From assembly GCA_029706075.1 (NCBI GenBank), contig JAINUG010000085.1:2877392-2941391 (forward strand): a stretch of 64,000 bases of DNA, in the 5' to 3' direction. Within the stretch, counting starts at the first letter, position 1. Each line of letters begins with the position of its first letter. Position numbers and translations under genes: made by a program. Shown here piece by piece: positions 1 through 11,674 of this stretch. The notes beneath the pieces are model-generated. The model saw only the letters and a program-made list of their open reading frames with translations. It was not told where the DNA came from and searched no databases. This stretch comes from Aldrovandia affinis. Its lineage: Eukaryota; Chordata; Actinopteri; Notacanthiformes; Halosauridae.

Positions 1-1139
1 CAGCCTCTGAAGAGAACAATCACTCTAAGACACAGTTGCCACTTGTCGATGTGTAATGGTGCGTGAGGCGATTTTGGTGAAATTAATAGACGTGTCTCGC
101 GCCTCCCCGCTCCGTTTGACAGCACGTTTTGTTCCGCTCGGCGGAAGTGTTTGCGGTTAGAACAGCCGTACAAACCGTGAGGCAGCTCAGCCCCAGTCGT
201 TGACGAATGTTCACGAATGGTTAGCCTCTTGTTATTCAACACATCTCTGGGAACTGCTTTGGGCAAGTTATATTTTGGAAATGTCTGTTGGCAGAAACCG
301 CCGTGACTCAAAGTAGCGTATAAACCACTATCCTCACCCTCTCGTAGGTTACTATCAAGCCCAATAACTCTGGAAGGTGTGAATACTGTGGTGTGAGTGA
401 GCAGACGCCTCTCTGGTGCGGTGAGACAGTGTTGGGGCGGTGAGAGATATGTCCATGGCCCACATTCACTATATACACAGGCTGGCATGTACAGGTATTC
501 TACATAGACATCCGTAACGCTAAATGTTAGCTGAGGTCTATCGGGATTCATGTAATTCACTTGCTCTTGGCTCTTATTACTGTAAAATATGCAAACCATG
601 ACCCTTTTTGGAATAAAAAAGTCCCTCCATCATAAAGGTTTAATGTAAGAATGTAGTGAAGGGTAGCCATCTGTCGGTCTGCAGATACATTCCGCTGTGC
701 CTGTGCCTCAGTGAAAAGGCATTTAGAGGAGTTTAATAATGTGCACATTCCCGTACTATAATATAGACCTTGGTGATATTAAATTGATATAAAAAGACAT
801 GAGGATGAGAATTGAGTGGGATTTTCCACATTCCCTCCAGAGGTGATCTCCATAACAGTCTTTAATGAAACACATCAAGAAGACTTTATTTAAGACGACT
901 ACATCTGTACTGTACTTATCCGTATTATAAATATAAACCTACTGGATGCACTGAATCATCAAAACACTCGACTTATTCCGAACCCTGCGGCTGTGTGTAA
1001 TTACAGGTGAAGGATCCCCGTACGACGTTCCAGTAAAACACTGCAGACAGAGTTACCCTCAGGTGCTCTATCAGCTGAGTATGCTGAATGTCATACTCGA
1101 ATCTTGACCTGTAAGCACCTTCACAAGGCAAAGGTGTGT
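1..1139. other. Gene-free, non-repetitive stretch
   Basis: I see no coding exon, RNA gene or recognisable repeat here. The first 250 bases are mixed in composition with several CpGs, and the rest is AT-rich. The only open frame (557-748, minus) is short and resembles nothing I know. Confidence 0.6.
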
Positions 1140-1575
1140 TCACTCTGTTCTGCTGTATGAGTGAGCCCCACCATGTGGTATCAAATCCAGATAGTGCCAG
1201 CGCGGTCTGTGGCCAGTAGGCCTGCAGGGCAATACATCATTGGCGGTAGCGTCACCCGGGAGGCGGGGTTGTCTGCGTCTCATTGCTCACCCCTGCTGGT
1301 CAGTCGGGTGCCCACGGTCTGCTGGTATAAAGCTGCACATGAAGTGTCTTCCCACGACTCCATTCTGTGCAAGCCTAACTTGTGGACTGCGGTGAGAAAA
1401 GAAGTGACGGCTGACATCACATCTTTCGGAGGAGTGTGCGTGCTTGTGCGTACCGCGCTCTCCCGGATTTACAGCGGTGGTTGCAGCGAGAGTGTAGCAC
1501 AATAATGCAGTTTAGCATTCCAAAATTGGGAGAACAAAAGGGAAACTGGGAAGCAATTAAATAATAGCATAAAAT
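1140..1575 (+). repeat. tRNA-headed SINE-like repeat, copy 1
   Basis: This is the longest of three copies of one family; the others are at about 50.4-50.6 and 55.6-55.7 kb on the minus strand. The head has a polymerase III B-box-like motif (GGTATCAAATCC, near 1177). A middle part (GTGCCAGCGCGGTCTGTGG, then a GC-rich stretch) is shared with copy 2. The 3' part, with GCATTCCAAAATTGGGAGA near 1516 and a GCATAAAA end, is shared with copy 3. The 114-residue open frame at 1161-1505 is a read-through of this repeat, not a gene. The exact 5' edge is uncertain. The family is recognised from memory of fish genomes and I do not know its formal name. Confidence 0.6.
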
Positions 1576-1599
1576 GTGCTTCAACCATGAAGGCACTGA

Positions 1600-2801
1600 G
1601 GGCCGGATTTACTCATATAGTCGCAGCACAAGGATAGGCACTCTTTTGTTGTGGCTATTTTGCAGTCGCAAAAAATGACATATTAACGAGCAATTTACAC
1701 AGAAATGAAATGCTCTCATTCGCAATTTGTAGTAGTATACACCCATAAAAACGCACAACATGGCAGGCCGACACGTCCTGATCTTGCCAAGGAATGGATA
1801 CACAGCAACCAGGCACTAGTAACGAGGGAACAACAAGAAAAGGAAAATATATTACAGATCAGGACATAGAGGTATTAGTAAATTAGGTACAGCGTGTTAC
1901 AGCATAGGAAAACAACAGCAATGGAGAAGAACATTTTTGGAGTGAATCCATTAGGCGTAACAAAACAAACAGTAGATGATGTAAAGAAAATATGACATGA
2001 CATTAGGCGGCGTCCAAAATAAAAACTTTCCTACAACAGGAAAAAGACACCAGCGGTGGTCCAACCGAGGAAAGAATATTAGAATAAGAATAAAGAATTT
2101 AAATGGGAGAAGGCCACAGAGCATCTGGAAGTAAAAATGTATTCATAATGGATTCTATACCCCCCTGACCGCATATGCACAATAACATTATTGTTCAAAT
2201 TCAGAATTTTTATGCATTTTTATACTGACTGCTAGCTGATGACAAATTTCAGGTTGTAGTAAATAATGTATGGCAAATAGAATATATATTTAAAATTCTG
2301 ACTTAGCTGTCTGTAGATACAGGTATTGCTGAAAATGAAGTTGTCCTGACATTAACTAGGGTACTTTGCAACAACGTTTGTGATTATTTGTTTCGTATTG
2401 CTGGGACAGTGACTAGCACCTCGGAAAGTGCAATACAAAATGGGAATTCTGAAATACCTAGGCAATATCAGTGCTCATAAAATATCACCTAGTTTCTAGA
2501 GTTCTTAAAATTCTCACACAAAGAGGAGCCTCGCAGTTAAGGCATGCTTTAGTAAATCAAATACGACCTCATTTACTAAATCTCCACCCTGTTTTAGTTC
2601 ATTCACCCATATACATATGCATGAACAGATTGATCTATTAATCCAAAGGAAATCACAAAGTGACTTAACTCCCGCAAATTACATCCTAATAGCAATTTGA
2701 CTCATTGTGACCATTTAGTAAATCCAACGTAGATATTGCGACCTTGTAGCAATTGCTTTTGTGTTGGAAGAGCAGTCGCAATCCTTTAATAAATCTGGCC
2801 C
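1600..2801 (+). mobile_element. PIF/Harbinger-like DNA transposon, non-autonomous
   Basis: The terminal inverted repeats are imperfect: GGGCCGGATTTACTCA at the left matches the reverse complement of the right end (GGGCCAGATTTATTAA) at 13 of 16 positions. It is flanked by TGA at 1597-1599 and 2802-2804, or by CTGAG if the ends are taken two bases further in. Harbinger elements normally make 3-bp TWA duplications, so TGA is close but not typical. Inside is a decayed Myb/SANT-like gene, and no DDE transposase was seen. The family assignment rests mainly on the pairing of a Myb-like protein with a 3-bp duplication. Confidence 0.6.
1794..2070 (+). pseudogene. Myb/SANT-like DNA-binding protein remnant of a Harbinger element
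   Basis: In autonomous PIF/Harbinger elements a second gene encodes a Myb/SANT-like protein that helps the transposase bind DNA. From the ATG at 1794 the frame reads through YITDQDIEVLVN and is then interrupted by stops. After a frame shift it resumes with the helix-3-like stretch FGVNPLGVTKQTVDDVKKI, ends in another stop where the family has W, and continues HDIRRR. The pattern W..I...VN..G...RTV.EVKKKW.D is typical of these trihelix proteins. It is clearly a pseudogene. It could also be a MADF-type domain, but the element context favours Harbinger. Confidence 0.55.
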
Positions 2802-2804
2802 TGA

Positions 2805-5800
2805 GTCTACATTTTCAAATGTGTACATGTACTGCAGAGAATATATATATATATATTTCAAATATTCTTATATTGTTTTTGGCTTTTGGCAATTCACTCA
2901 TTTGTGAAAACTTGCATGCTTCGATCCCTTGAGACATTCATGTTTCTTTTGAACTTTATCAAAGGTCAGCAGTTGTGTTGAATCTGGACACAAGGCGTTT
3001 CTCACAACAGTTTAGAAATAGAAGGTTAACTTTTTTAAAAAATAAAGAGGTATTGTTCCTTGGGTCCAAGCAGACTGCTATGAATAATTTTCAGAAATAG
3101 ATTTGTCAGACTGTAATAAATTGCAAGAAATTCAATGTCTTACATGTCAGAGTCATAATTCCTGGTCATGTGCTGGAGTGTGAATATGTCACATCAGCCT
3201 GTGCCGTGTCAGTCTATCTAGTGTATTGCACTTCCTGTTTCCCATCTTGCCTGAGGGCGCATTCCTTCAGCACAACTCAAAAATGTGACAGAAGCAGTGC
3301 AAAAGCAGTAACCATAACTCACCCTCGGCACTGCTATTAAAGCGCTCGGTGCAGTTCATGCTTCTGGGTAGTCAATATCATGCGACTGCAGCCTTGTTTA
3401 TAGAAACAGTCCAACATTAGAATGAAAGCCGGATAATACTGGAAGGAACACACTGTCAGATGTGTGGGATCTATTGCACCATGTTTACAAAGGTGTCAGA
3501 CCTGGTTGTTCTTTGTTTCCTCGTTCTACATTCTGTCCCGTGTCTCAGCCCTAGTTTATATTCAGCCTACAGGGGGGAAAAAACCCTGTAATATGGCAGG
3601 AGGGCTGCATTACGTCTTCATAATTTGCACACCCTATAATGATGTGTGTCTTCAGAAAGACAGTGAACGATTGGGGTTGCCCTGATGAGATCATAGTCAG
3701 TGTCTGGAAGATCGTTAGCTGCTTCCTTTTTTGTGCGCTTCATTAATTTCCTGAATAAAGAAAACAAACCGGGGGCCTGCAAGAACGTGGCATGGTTTGC
3801 ACAGTAAATGGCAACAAACCTTGAAGATGCGCAGTCGTTATTCATGGAAATGACCCACCTGACAGTGGTGCTTCCTACATTTGTTTAATCTCCTCTGGAA
3901 ATTGCTGTGCACATATAGCCAACAAAGTTCAGAACAGTGGACTTATCTTTTAGCCTGTCGCACTGGCTAACAAATAGGAAGTGCTTTGAAAATGTATACT
4001 ATTTCTCTTTAAATTTCTTTTAAATTAAATACTATTATATATTTTTGAAATAAATATAACATAAACCAGGTATTAACTAGATACTAAGCAACTAGTGAAT
4101 ACAATATATTTGAATAGATGAGACTATCATTGCTTTTACTGTGATGAGCACAACATGCTTGTCTGTGCAATTCCTCAGCTCTTGAGTGTATTGATATCTT
4201 AAGACAACCACTAAACTATTACTGTAAGATTAAACCATCCTCCCCGCCCTGAGTTTCAATGAGTTTCATAACATGCATTCATTTCTAAGCTAAAGTACCA
4301 GTACCCAGAATAGCCAAACAGAGCTCTACTTGACACATACAGTATATCAAACATATTTACCATGCAATTAAAATGGGCTGTTATTAATACATTTAAAGAT
4401 TTTTTTCCACAACACTTGTCATGTGAATTCTTTATGTCCTTGGGACCTCTGGCGAAGTTGGGGGCAACCTGCAATTGTATGGCCCTATAAGGCTTGGTCC
4501 CAAAGTCACTGGTAATGCTGTGATAGTCAGTCAAGAAATAATGCCTCTGTGTGTGGAAAGAAATGACCACAATATGTGGTTTTGTCCAATAAAACAAATA
4601 TAATAATTACTACATTGATCTTCACCATGGTGCTGCCTGCATCCAATTTCAGCACAAACTGTTCATCTCTCTGAATTGATCAGGAGCTGTTGATACCTCT
4701 CAGGAGGGTTTATTTGGATATGCTTAACGGTCAGAATTTGATCATTAGCATGTGATCACCTAGCTTCCTTCTCTTATAATTTGTCTAACCAATAATTACA
4801 CTGCTGTGAATTTCCATGCCTGTGTCTAGTACTGTGGGAGGATTCTCATGTGAAGACCTTTTAATCTGTAATAAACTTATCCTGAAAGGGCGTTTGATTG
4901 TCTGACTCACTAAGAGAATGCAATGGTTGGACAAAACAAATGCTATGTTTTCAGTTTACAGACTCATTTGTACTTGTAAGACTGATCAAGCCAGTTGGAA
5001 TGCCAATTGCAATCATCTTTCTGTACAATTCTAGAATGTTGAATCAAAGGCTCTCATTAAGGGTACTCAGTAGAATCCAATAGAAGTTCTGAGTGACAGA
5101 GACTGTTATTGATTTATTTTTTGGTTTATTTAAAAAATACCATATGTTGGACAGACAAATTGGATAAGCTTTGTCACTTTGTGCTCTGAATTCAAAATGA
5201 AGGAAAATACTCTTGGAGGAAATAAAAGTGTGTTGATGGCACTGAGCAGGCCCCGTCTGAATTACAGCACAAGCAGGCAGGTGCGGCTGAATTGACTCCC
5301 ATGTCGAGTTTATACAAGAGCCCGTGATTTATTCCTGCCTGGCAGTCTCACACTCTGTCTTTTACGCTCCAGCTACTAGCGCGGTAGTGGCTACGCTCTC
5401 AGTATATCACTCCTTTGAAAAATCGCATGGAAGCACAGGGCAGCACGGTGGCTTCAGGTTAAGGGAGGAATGTATGAAATGCAAGCCTAAAAGTACAAAA
5501 GATATTGTTTTGACTTAAGTATTTGGAGCTGGCTAGGTCCTGGGGTTGTTGGGTCGTAGTATGCAGTCAATGTAATGAGGTAGTTGGTAGTGAATGGGAG
5601 ATGATGGGACCTGTCTTTCCAAGATTCCATATGTATAATCCTGAACACTCATTGGACATCTGTGAGCCAATGTGACATGTTGGGGACATGTGGGATAACA
5701 ATGAGAATACATATGAGCAGGGGCTATCATGCAGACTTCACCCATCCCTGGTTTGACTTGTCGAGTAAAAAAACAACAAAAAGACATTTGGATGGGGATG

Positions 5801-6095
5801 AGGAAGATGAGTTTGTGCACCTGACTCTAACCCCAATGTGAAACCCCAGTTATTGTACAACATAGCGCAGAGTCAACAGAGCAGTGCTTAGTTAAAGATT
5901 ATTAGCTCAAACTACATTTGTCTTTTTTCTGCTATTCAAAAATGATCAGTCCTATTGTTCTGTACGACACAATCCCTCACTTATCTGACCCAACCATTTA
6001 TTAACTTCTGTTTGTTTGGAATGTCAATGTCATGTCAAGAACCTGGTGTCAAAAAAAATTCATAATCATTTGGGAAAAGGGTAGATATCTATTAT
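2805..6095. other. Gene-free AT-rich stretch
   Basis: No exon or RNA gene is visible. A short (AT)n run lies at about 2839-2857. The 113-residue minus frame at 4256-4597 and the 95-residue minus frame at 5533-5820 have no recognisable domains and are probably chance. The rest looks unique. Confidence 0.6.
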
Positions 6096-6103
6096 ATTAT
6101 AAC
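6096..6103. repeat. 8-bp target site duplication of hAT element, left
   Basis: ATTATAAC occurs here and again at 6818-6825, directly abutting both ends of the element between them. Eight bases is the duplication length made by hAT transposases. Confidence 0.85.
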
Positions 6104-6817
6104 TAGTGGTGGGACTCGATTAAAAAAATTAATCTAATTAATTAGAGGCTTTGTAATTAATTAATCGAAATTAATCGCATTTTAATCGCATATCAATATT
6201 TGACACTTAGAAGCAACATTTTTCAATTCAAATGGATTTTGGTATACGAGTGAATCAATGAATAGACATATACATAAGTTTAAGCAGCAAAATCTTGTTT
6301 ATTTTAGCTACTACACAGACCGGTGCAATTTTTAACAAAGTGCAGCAATTTTAGGAATAATATTAGTGCAAAGGACCTTTGGAAGAAGCTGCTGGATTTT
6401 TTTCGAAATTGTCTTTCTGCATGGCAGTTCATAAATTGTGTCAGACGACGCAATCTGTAGCACCTTTTCTAGCCCCTTATCTTCGACCACCGAAAGTGGT
6501 CTACAGTCCACGGCAATCCAGTGAGCCAGTGAGTTGGTTACTTTGTTAGACGTGGTCTTACTCATCTTGGCTCTGAACCCCGTCATCTGGTCGAGTGTGG
6601 GTTGGCGACTCGACTGCTTGCTCGTACTAGGACTAACGTTAGCCTGATCAGCGTTAGCTCTGGCTTCCACGCTAGCTGCAACATGTTTAGCATTGAGAAA
6701 CGTTCCGTGGTGTCTGGAGTGCAAAAATATAGTGCGATTAAAATGCGTACATTTTTTAACGCGTTATTTTTTCTGTAATTAATTAATCGAAATTAACGCG
6801 TTAAAGTCCCAGCCCTA
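6104..6817 (-). mobile_element. hAT-family DNA transposon, internally deleted (714 bp)
   Basis: The ends are inverted: TAGTGGTGGGACT at the left and, read from the right, TAGGGCTGGGACT (11 of 13 match). Perfect 8-bp duplications flank it. Both subterminal regions are rich in ATTAATCG/TTAATCGCAT and GCGTTAA motifs, probably transposase binding sites (inference). The interior holds an N-terminal piece of a ZBED-like transposase on the minus strand and no catalytic domain, so the copy cannot move itself. Confidence 0.85.
6332..6724 (-). pseudogene. hAT (ZBED-like) transposase N-terminal fragment
   Basis: This 130-codon frame resembles the region just after the BED zinc finger of fish ZBED1-like/hAT transposases. 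An H-rich start (HSRHH) may be the end of the finger. It is followed by a Ser/Thr-rich linker, QPTLDQMTGF at 41-50, and the hAT signature DCRPLSVVEDKGLEKVLQIA at about 73-92, then CRKTISKKI. Full transposases run 600-700 residues with an RNase H-like fold and a C-terminal dimerisation domain, all missing here. The frame ends shortly after the match stops, at an internal deletion. The ATG is simply the first in frame. Confidence 0.75.
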
Positions 6818-6825
6818 ATTATAAC
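6818..6825. repeat. 8-bp target site duplication of hAT element, right
   Basis: ATTATAAC, identical to 6096-6103. Confidence 0.85.
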
Positions 6826-7034
6826 CTTACTTAAAATGATGGCATATGGAATGAATGCATGTAGTGTTATTCACATTTTGAAGCACTTACATTATTTATA
6901 TAGTGGCAATACTTTTATAAACATGCACTCAATAGGAACAAAAGATGGTTGTTCTTTTGTTGTATACTTTAAACAGGACGTTTTTTGGCACGTTGCATTG
7001 ATTTATGTTGAAATTTTCATAATTTAAGCTATAT

Positions 7035-7046
7035 AAGCTATATATT
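7035..7046. repeat. 12-bp target site duplication of SINE, left
   Basis: AAGCTATATATT occurs here and at 7409-7420, bracketing the SINE. A long duplication of this kind is made by LINE-driven target-primed insertion. Confidence 0.85.
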
Positions 7047-7408
7047 GGCGGCACGGTGGTGCAGTGGATAGCACTGTCGCCTCACAGCAAGAAGGTCTCG
7101 GGTTCGAATCCAGGCCGGGGCCTTTCTGTGTGGAGTTTGCATGTTCTCCCGTGTCCGCGTGGGTTTCCTCCGGGTACTCCGGTTTCCTCCCACAGTCCAA
7201 AGACATGCACGTTAGGCTAATTGGAGAGTCTAAATTGCCCGTAGGTATGAGTGTGTGAGTGAATGGTGTGTGTGCCCTGTGATGGATTGGCGACCTGTCC
7301 AGGGTGTATTCCTGCCTCTCGCCCGGAACGCATGCTGGGATAGGCTCCAGCACCCCCCCCGCGACCCTGACCAGGAATAAGCGGCTTAGACAATGGATGG
7401 ATGGATGG
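7047..7408 (+). mobile_element. Full-length tRNA-derived SINE, copy A
   Basis: A tRNA-like head carries an A-box-like (TGGTGCAGTGG) and a B-box (GGTTCGAATCC) polymerase III promoter at about 7057-7110. A body common to many fish repeats follows (GTTTGCATGTTCTCCCGTG, then CCTCCGGGTACTCCGGTTTC). After about 7258 comes a tail through GATGGATTGGCGACCTGTCC that ends in (GGAT)n. Perfect 12-bp duplications show it is complete. Its first ~210 bases recur at 59132-59356 with a different tail. Short frames at 7024-7353 (minus) and 7064-7258 (plus) are shadows of it. Confidence 0.85.
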
Positions 7409-7420
7409 AAGCTATATATT
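7409..7420. repeat. 12-bp target site duplication of SINE, right
   Basis: AAGCTATATATT, identical to 7035-7046. Confidence 0.85.
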
Positions 7421-7535
7421 TTTTTTATCTTTAGCTAACAGCCTAGCTAGCAATTCTTTTTACATTTAACATTGCTTGTGTAATGTCATAGTTGTAGTTA
7501 GCTGAAATAGCAAGGCAAATAACACTGACTAAGAC

Positions 7536-7580
<45 letters not shown>

Positions 7581-8590
7581 CACCTTCTTCTTATAACTGC
7601 AAATATCATTATTATTATAAGCAATCATATCAAATTAAATACATGAAAACCCAAATGATTCAGCTAACTAATAATAATCTAATTAGATAGCTATGACCAA
7701 ACTCTTTTAGATTAGCTTTGTTCTGTTCTAAATAGAATGCCTCAAAATGTCTCATAATATTTTTGTGAAATATGTACACTTTTTCAATAAAAATGCTTTA
7801 TCGCTGCTTAGTACAATTCCTGAAGAAAAAAACCCTTTCTGAATATATTCATTTCTAAAATGATAAATGATTTCTGGTAAGAAGTGTCAGAGACCAATTG
7901 ATTTCATATTGTAGAACAGATCCTTCAGATTTCAGGACTTTTTTTCCATGGTAGTGAATAAGAAAACCTTCACATTTTCTGTCCAGTGCCGAGGTTACCG
8001 TACATAAACCTAATAGGCTTTACAGTGTTGTTTAGACAGGGCATTACAGACACACATGCCATCTGGCAAATGTCACGATTGTGTCAAGTGACAACAAATG
8101 AAGGAGTGCAATGTACACATTGAATAAGTGATAATTGCAAATAATTGGGCTGTTAAGAGGTATTTCTGTGCAATTGTGCTTGACTTCAAGGGGGTTATTT
8201 TTCCCAAGCAAAGTCATAGGAGAACAGTTTCAGCAAAACAGCATATTTAGGTAATTATTCCTTTAATTGCTTGTTTATTTCTGGTAATTACAGCCCAGTT
8301 GACACCGTGTTAGCAAGGCACATTAAAATAACATTCAGAATTCAACAGAACTAATTATAACAAAAACAATAGCAAGCAACCCAGACAGACGGTTCAAGCG
8401 TTTTCTTCTCCTCACTTCAGGACCCAGTCAATAAACAATCTACATAACTTTATTTCATCAATATTTAATGTTGGGCTGCTAAAGGTCTCTTTCATACAGG
8501 TCTCACTCAGGGCGTTTTGATGTTAGCTGCTTTGAAATGTGGCACCAGACAACAATCAGGCAATCCTTGGAGATATGAGATGCATGCATG
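7421..8590. other. Gene-free AT-rich stretch
   Basis: Apart from the AAT microsatellite listed separately, this is unique AT-rich sequence with no supported exon. Confidence 0.6.
7535..7580. repeat. (AAT)n microsatellite, about 15 units
   Basis: A pure AAT/ATA repeat. It produces a run of isoleucines in a spurious minus-strand frame. Confidence 0.95.
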
Positions 8591-8596
8591 TATTTT

Positions 8597-8690
8597 GTGT
8601 GTGTGTGTGTGTGTGTGTGTACATGCATGTGCGGGTTTGTGGGTGCATATGTCTGTATGACCGTGTGTGTGTGTGTGTGTATGTTTTCAT
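8597..8690. repeat. Compound (GT)n microsatellite
   Basis: Two pure GT runs (about 8597-8620 and 8661-8681) are separated by degenerate GT-rich sequence. The Cys/Val-rich frames across it are artefacts. Confidence 0.9.
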
Positions 8691-9520
8691 ACAGTATGTC
8701 AGCAGGAGGTCCCCTTCTCTCTTCAAGGCTACAGGCGACCCGATTCGCTAAATTGCCTACAGCCGGCCTACCGACGGCGGAACATGGGGCTGAATTTTAA
8801 CGACCGGCCAGGACAAATGAGCCAACATCGGCACACAATTAGGGAGAAGCCACGGCTAGATGTCACGTTTAAATGAGCAACATGATGGCCTCTTTACCCC
8901 CAGTGAGGTAAACCCCTGCCCCTGGGATAGGCTCATTAGGGGCGAGGCGGGCCGAGGAGGAGAGGGGGAGTTGCCTGACAATCCAAACCTGAGAGGGCTG
9001 GCAGCGCAGCATTTAACCAATGCATCACATTAATGAGGGCATTAGCTCTTGGGCGGGGCCTGCTGTGGGCTTATCTTTGCCAAGCTTTGCCTTATCACAT
9101 GCCAAGCTTCATGTGATACGAACATGAGAGAGTCGTGTCTGAAATGAAATCAATTATTCATGCTTTTGTTTTTCGTGAGTGCGATGCCTCCTTTTAACTC
9201 ACAGCCTCATGGGCGCTTCAGACGATGTATTGTAATGTACGGGGCTTTATAAAATGACACATTGTGCCCTGGTATCAAAAACTCAGCAGTTCGGTGGAGT
9301 GTACCGTGTCCTGGCTGGCCATCAACCCCGGTGCATCAGCAGAAAGAGCAGCCTGCCACCCTATTGCAAACGAGACCCATTTACTGTGCTCTCAGAGAAA
9401 GGCTTATGGAGGAGTCAACCGTCTTTGGAGAGTCAAAAGATTTAAATTATCTTTCTTACAAAGAGACAATATTATCTGGGTGAAATTAAGAGTTATTTTA
9501 ATTTGAAAGTCTTGGATGGA
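8690..9520. other. Candidate conserved non-coding block
   Basis: Non-repetitive sequence of balanced composition. It has CpG-containing stretches near 8735-8870, a G-rich part near 8930-8990, and AT-rich motif-dense parts such as CACATTAATGAGGGCATTAG (9025) and the repeated CCAAGCTT core near 9080-9110. The look is that of vertebrate regulatory DNA; no reading frame is convincing. Conservation is inferred, not tested. Confidence 0.4.
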
Positions 9521-11408
9521 TGAAATTAACTTTTATTCTGTGTTAGCGGCTAATGAAATTTACCAGCTTCAAATGATGGTTAATGAGTTATTGTGCAGCC
9601 CTGCCCTTAAAAGCTTTCATCCTCATCGGATATTGTATATATTAGGTGCTAAGGAGATCTAATTAACAGCATACCTGGTTGGAGAAGTAGGACATGATAT
9701 CTGGGTTTTTTTTTGTTCACATATTTCTCTCAATGCAATCTTAATCTCAATTTAGGACTGATAACAATAGGTGTGATGAAATTCTGCTAGGCTACCAGTC
9801 AACACTGTTAAGAAACAAAGACTATACTTAAATTCAGGGTTTAATTGTAACAATATTGAAGTATTATGTCTATGTGTGTGTGTGTGTGTGTGTTGGTTTG
9901 TGCATGCGTGTGTGTGTGTCTGTGTCTGTGTGTCTGTGTGTGCAGTTTGACGAGTTGGATTTTTCTCATTCTCCAAAATCTAATTTGCATGGTTGCCATC
10001 CTTGTCCCTTGGGGTCTACAACCTTTGGTCTCATTGCGAGAGGACCCTGTTTAAGGCAAAGTGAATTCACAAACGCGGAAGAACTTGAACACTGCCACCA
10101 AATGGTTAAGCGCAGAAGTGTTTGAAGCCACAGAATTTCTGGATTTGCATTTCCCATTGATATTTACCCAATTATTCTATTCTTCTGCCACAAAAAAAAA
10201 AATCCTGGAGCAGGAGACATGTTAAGATGCCATGCGTGTGTGTGTCTGTGTGCATGTGCGCGTGTGTGTGTGTGTGGAGGGGGTAAGGCACAGCAGGCGC
10301 CACCCAGCTTTGATGTTTGACTGTGAAGCACACTGTCACAGTGCCATGAGATGGGCATGTTTGTGCTGGGCCTCAGAAAACTGGACCTGGGCCAGCAGCC
10401 GACTCCTCGCTCTTCAGCTGTAATGTCGTCTGAGCGACGGAAGCACTTCAAAATATACTCCCCAGATTTAATAATCAATTTAAAGGTTTTAAATTCATTG
10501 AGCCCCACCCATGGCATGAGCGTTTTTTCTGCTTAAAACCTGCGTGTGATTTCCATAGCGTTTTGAGTTCATTATTTCCCACGTCACAGCCTTGTAAAAA
10601 TATCAACATGTAAAGAAAGGTCTGCCTGGTATAAATAGAAATAACCACCAAGTGATGTGAAGAATGATGGTTCTGCAACAAGCATGCCGTTTTATGCTGG
10701 TTCCTTTTTCAAAAGAAGATAAAAAGGTAGTTTCCCTAAATACCCTTGTGTGAACAATCTGTCAGACAATTGCCTGACACACCCTTAATTAAAGAGCATC
10801 TTCCATCACAAGGAGGTGATTTATCTACTTGAGGCATCTTGTTTGGTTTATACATAATTCATGTTCCATACTTGGTGTTTTAGATTTGCTGTTATTCAAA
10901 GGAGAGGGGGGGCTAAAGGGCACCCAAAGGAAAATGATTGTGATATATGAAAATCAGTCTGAATGTGCTGCTCACATTGTGTTGTGCAGAATTCAAGGCA
11001 AACTTGTTTTATTTAAGTGCAAGAATTAGCTAAAAAAGAATAATAATAATAATTACAATAAGAAGCAGTTCCGCTCTAGCTAAAGTGCACTTTTTAGCTC
11101 CTCTCCTCCAACCCCCATTTTAAAATATACATCTACTTGTTTAACATTCACCCTCACCCCCCTCCCCTTGACTTTTTGATTAATTTAATTACACACCAGA
11201 CTGTGTGACTGCAGAGCTGCTCCTTCGTCTTACTGAGACTGACAGAACTATATGGCTGCAAGCATATGCTCAGCTCCTGACCCTCCACTGCCACCCAGTG
11301 AGCCCTGGGGTCTCACACCAATCAGCTGCCTGTCACATGCTCCGTCCCCGCTGAAGAAGGAAGGGGTGCGGCCTGGGAGAGGGCAACATGACAGGAGGAG
11401 AGTGCATA
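9521..11408. other. Gene-free stretch with GT tracts
   Basis: GT-rich microsatellites lie at about 9866-9945 and 10232-10277, and a poly-A run at about 10191-10202. Between them is unique sequence. Frames in 9856-10536 overlap the GT tracts and are artefacts. Confidence 0.6.
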
Positions 11409-11409
11409 T

Positions 11410-11631
11410 ATGTTTTGTGTGTGCATGCGTGTGTGTGTTTGCTTGTGTGTGTGTGTGTTTGCTTGCGTGTGTGTGTACTTGCATGCGTGTGTGTTTGATT
11501 TTGTGTGTGTTTGTCTGCTTGCATGCGTGTGTGTGTTTTTCTTGCATCTGTGTGTGCTTGCATGCATGTGTGTGTATGCTTGCATGTGTGTGTGTGTGTG
11601 TGCTTGCATGTGTGTTTGCTTGCATGTGTGT

Positions 11632-11673
<42 letters not shown>
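11410..11673. repeat. GT-rich compound satellite with TGCATG/TGCTTG units
   Basis: About 260 bases of GT dinucleotides are punctuated at irregular spacing by GCTTGCATG or GCTTGCGTG words, ending in a pure (TG)n run of about 34 bases. The interspersed words suggest a minisatellite that grew by slippage from a GT tract. It yields long Cys/Val (plus) and His/Thr (minus) frames up to 186 codons that are not genes. Confidence 0.9.

Positions 11674-11674
<1 letters not shown>

Noticed and set aside
4256-4597. 113-codon minus-strand frame
   Set aside because: No family resemblance and no neighbouring exon-like signals.
7057-7110. tRNA gene
   Set aside because: B-box-containing head of a full-length SINE with target duplications.
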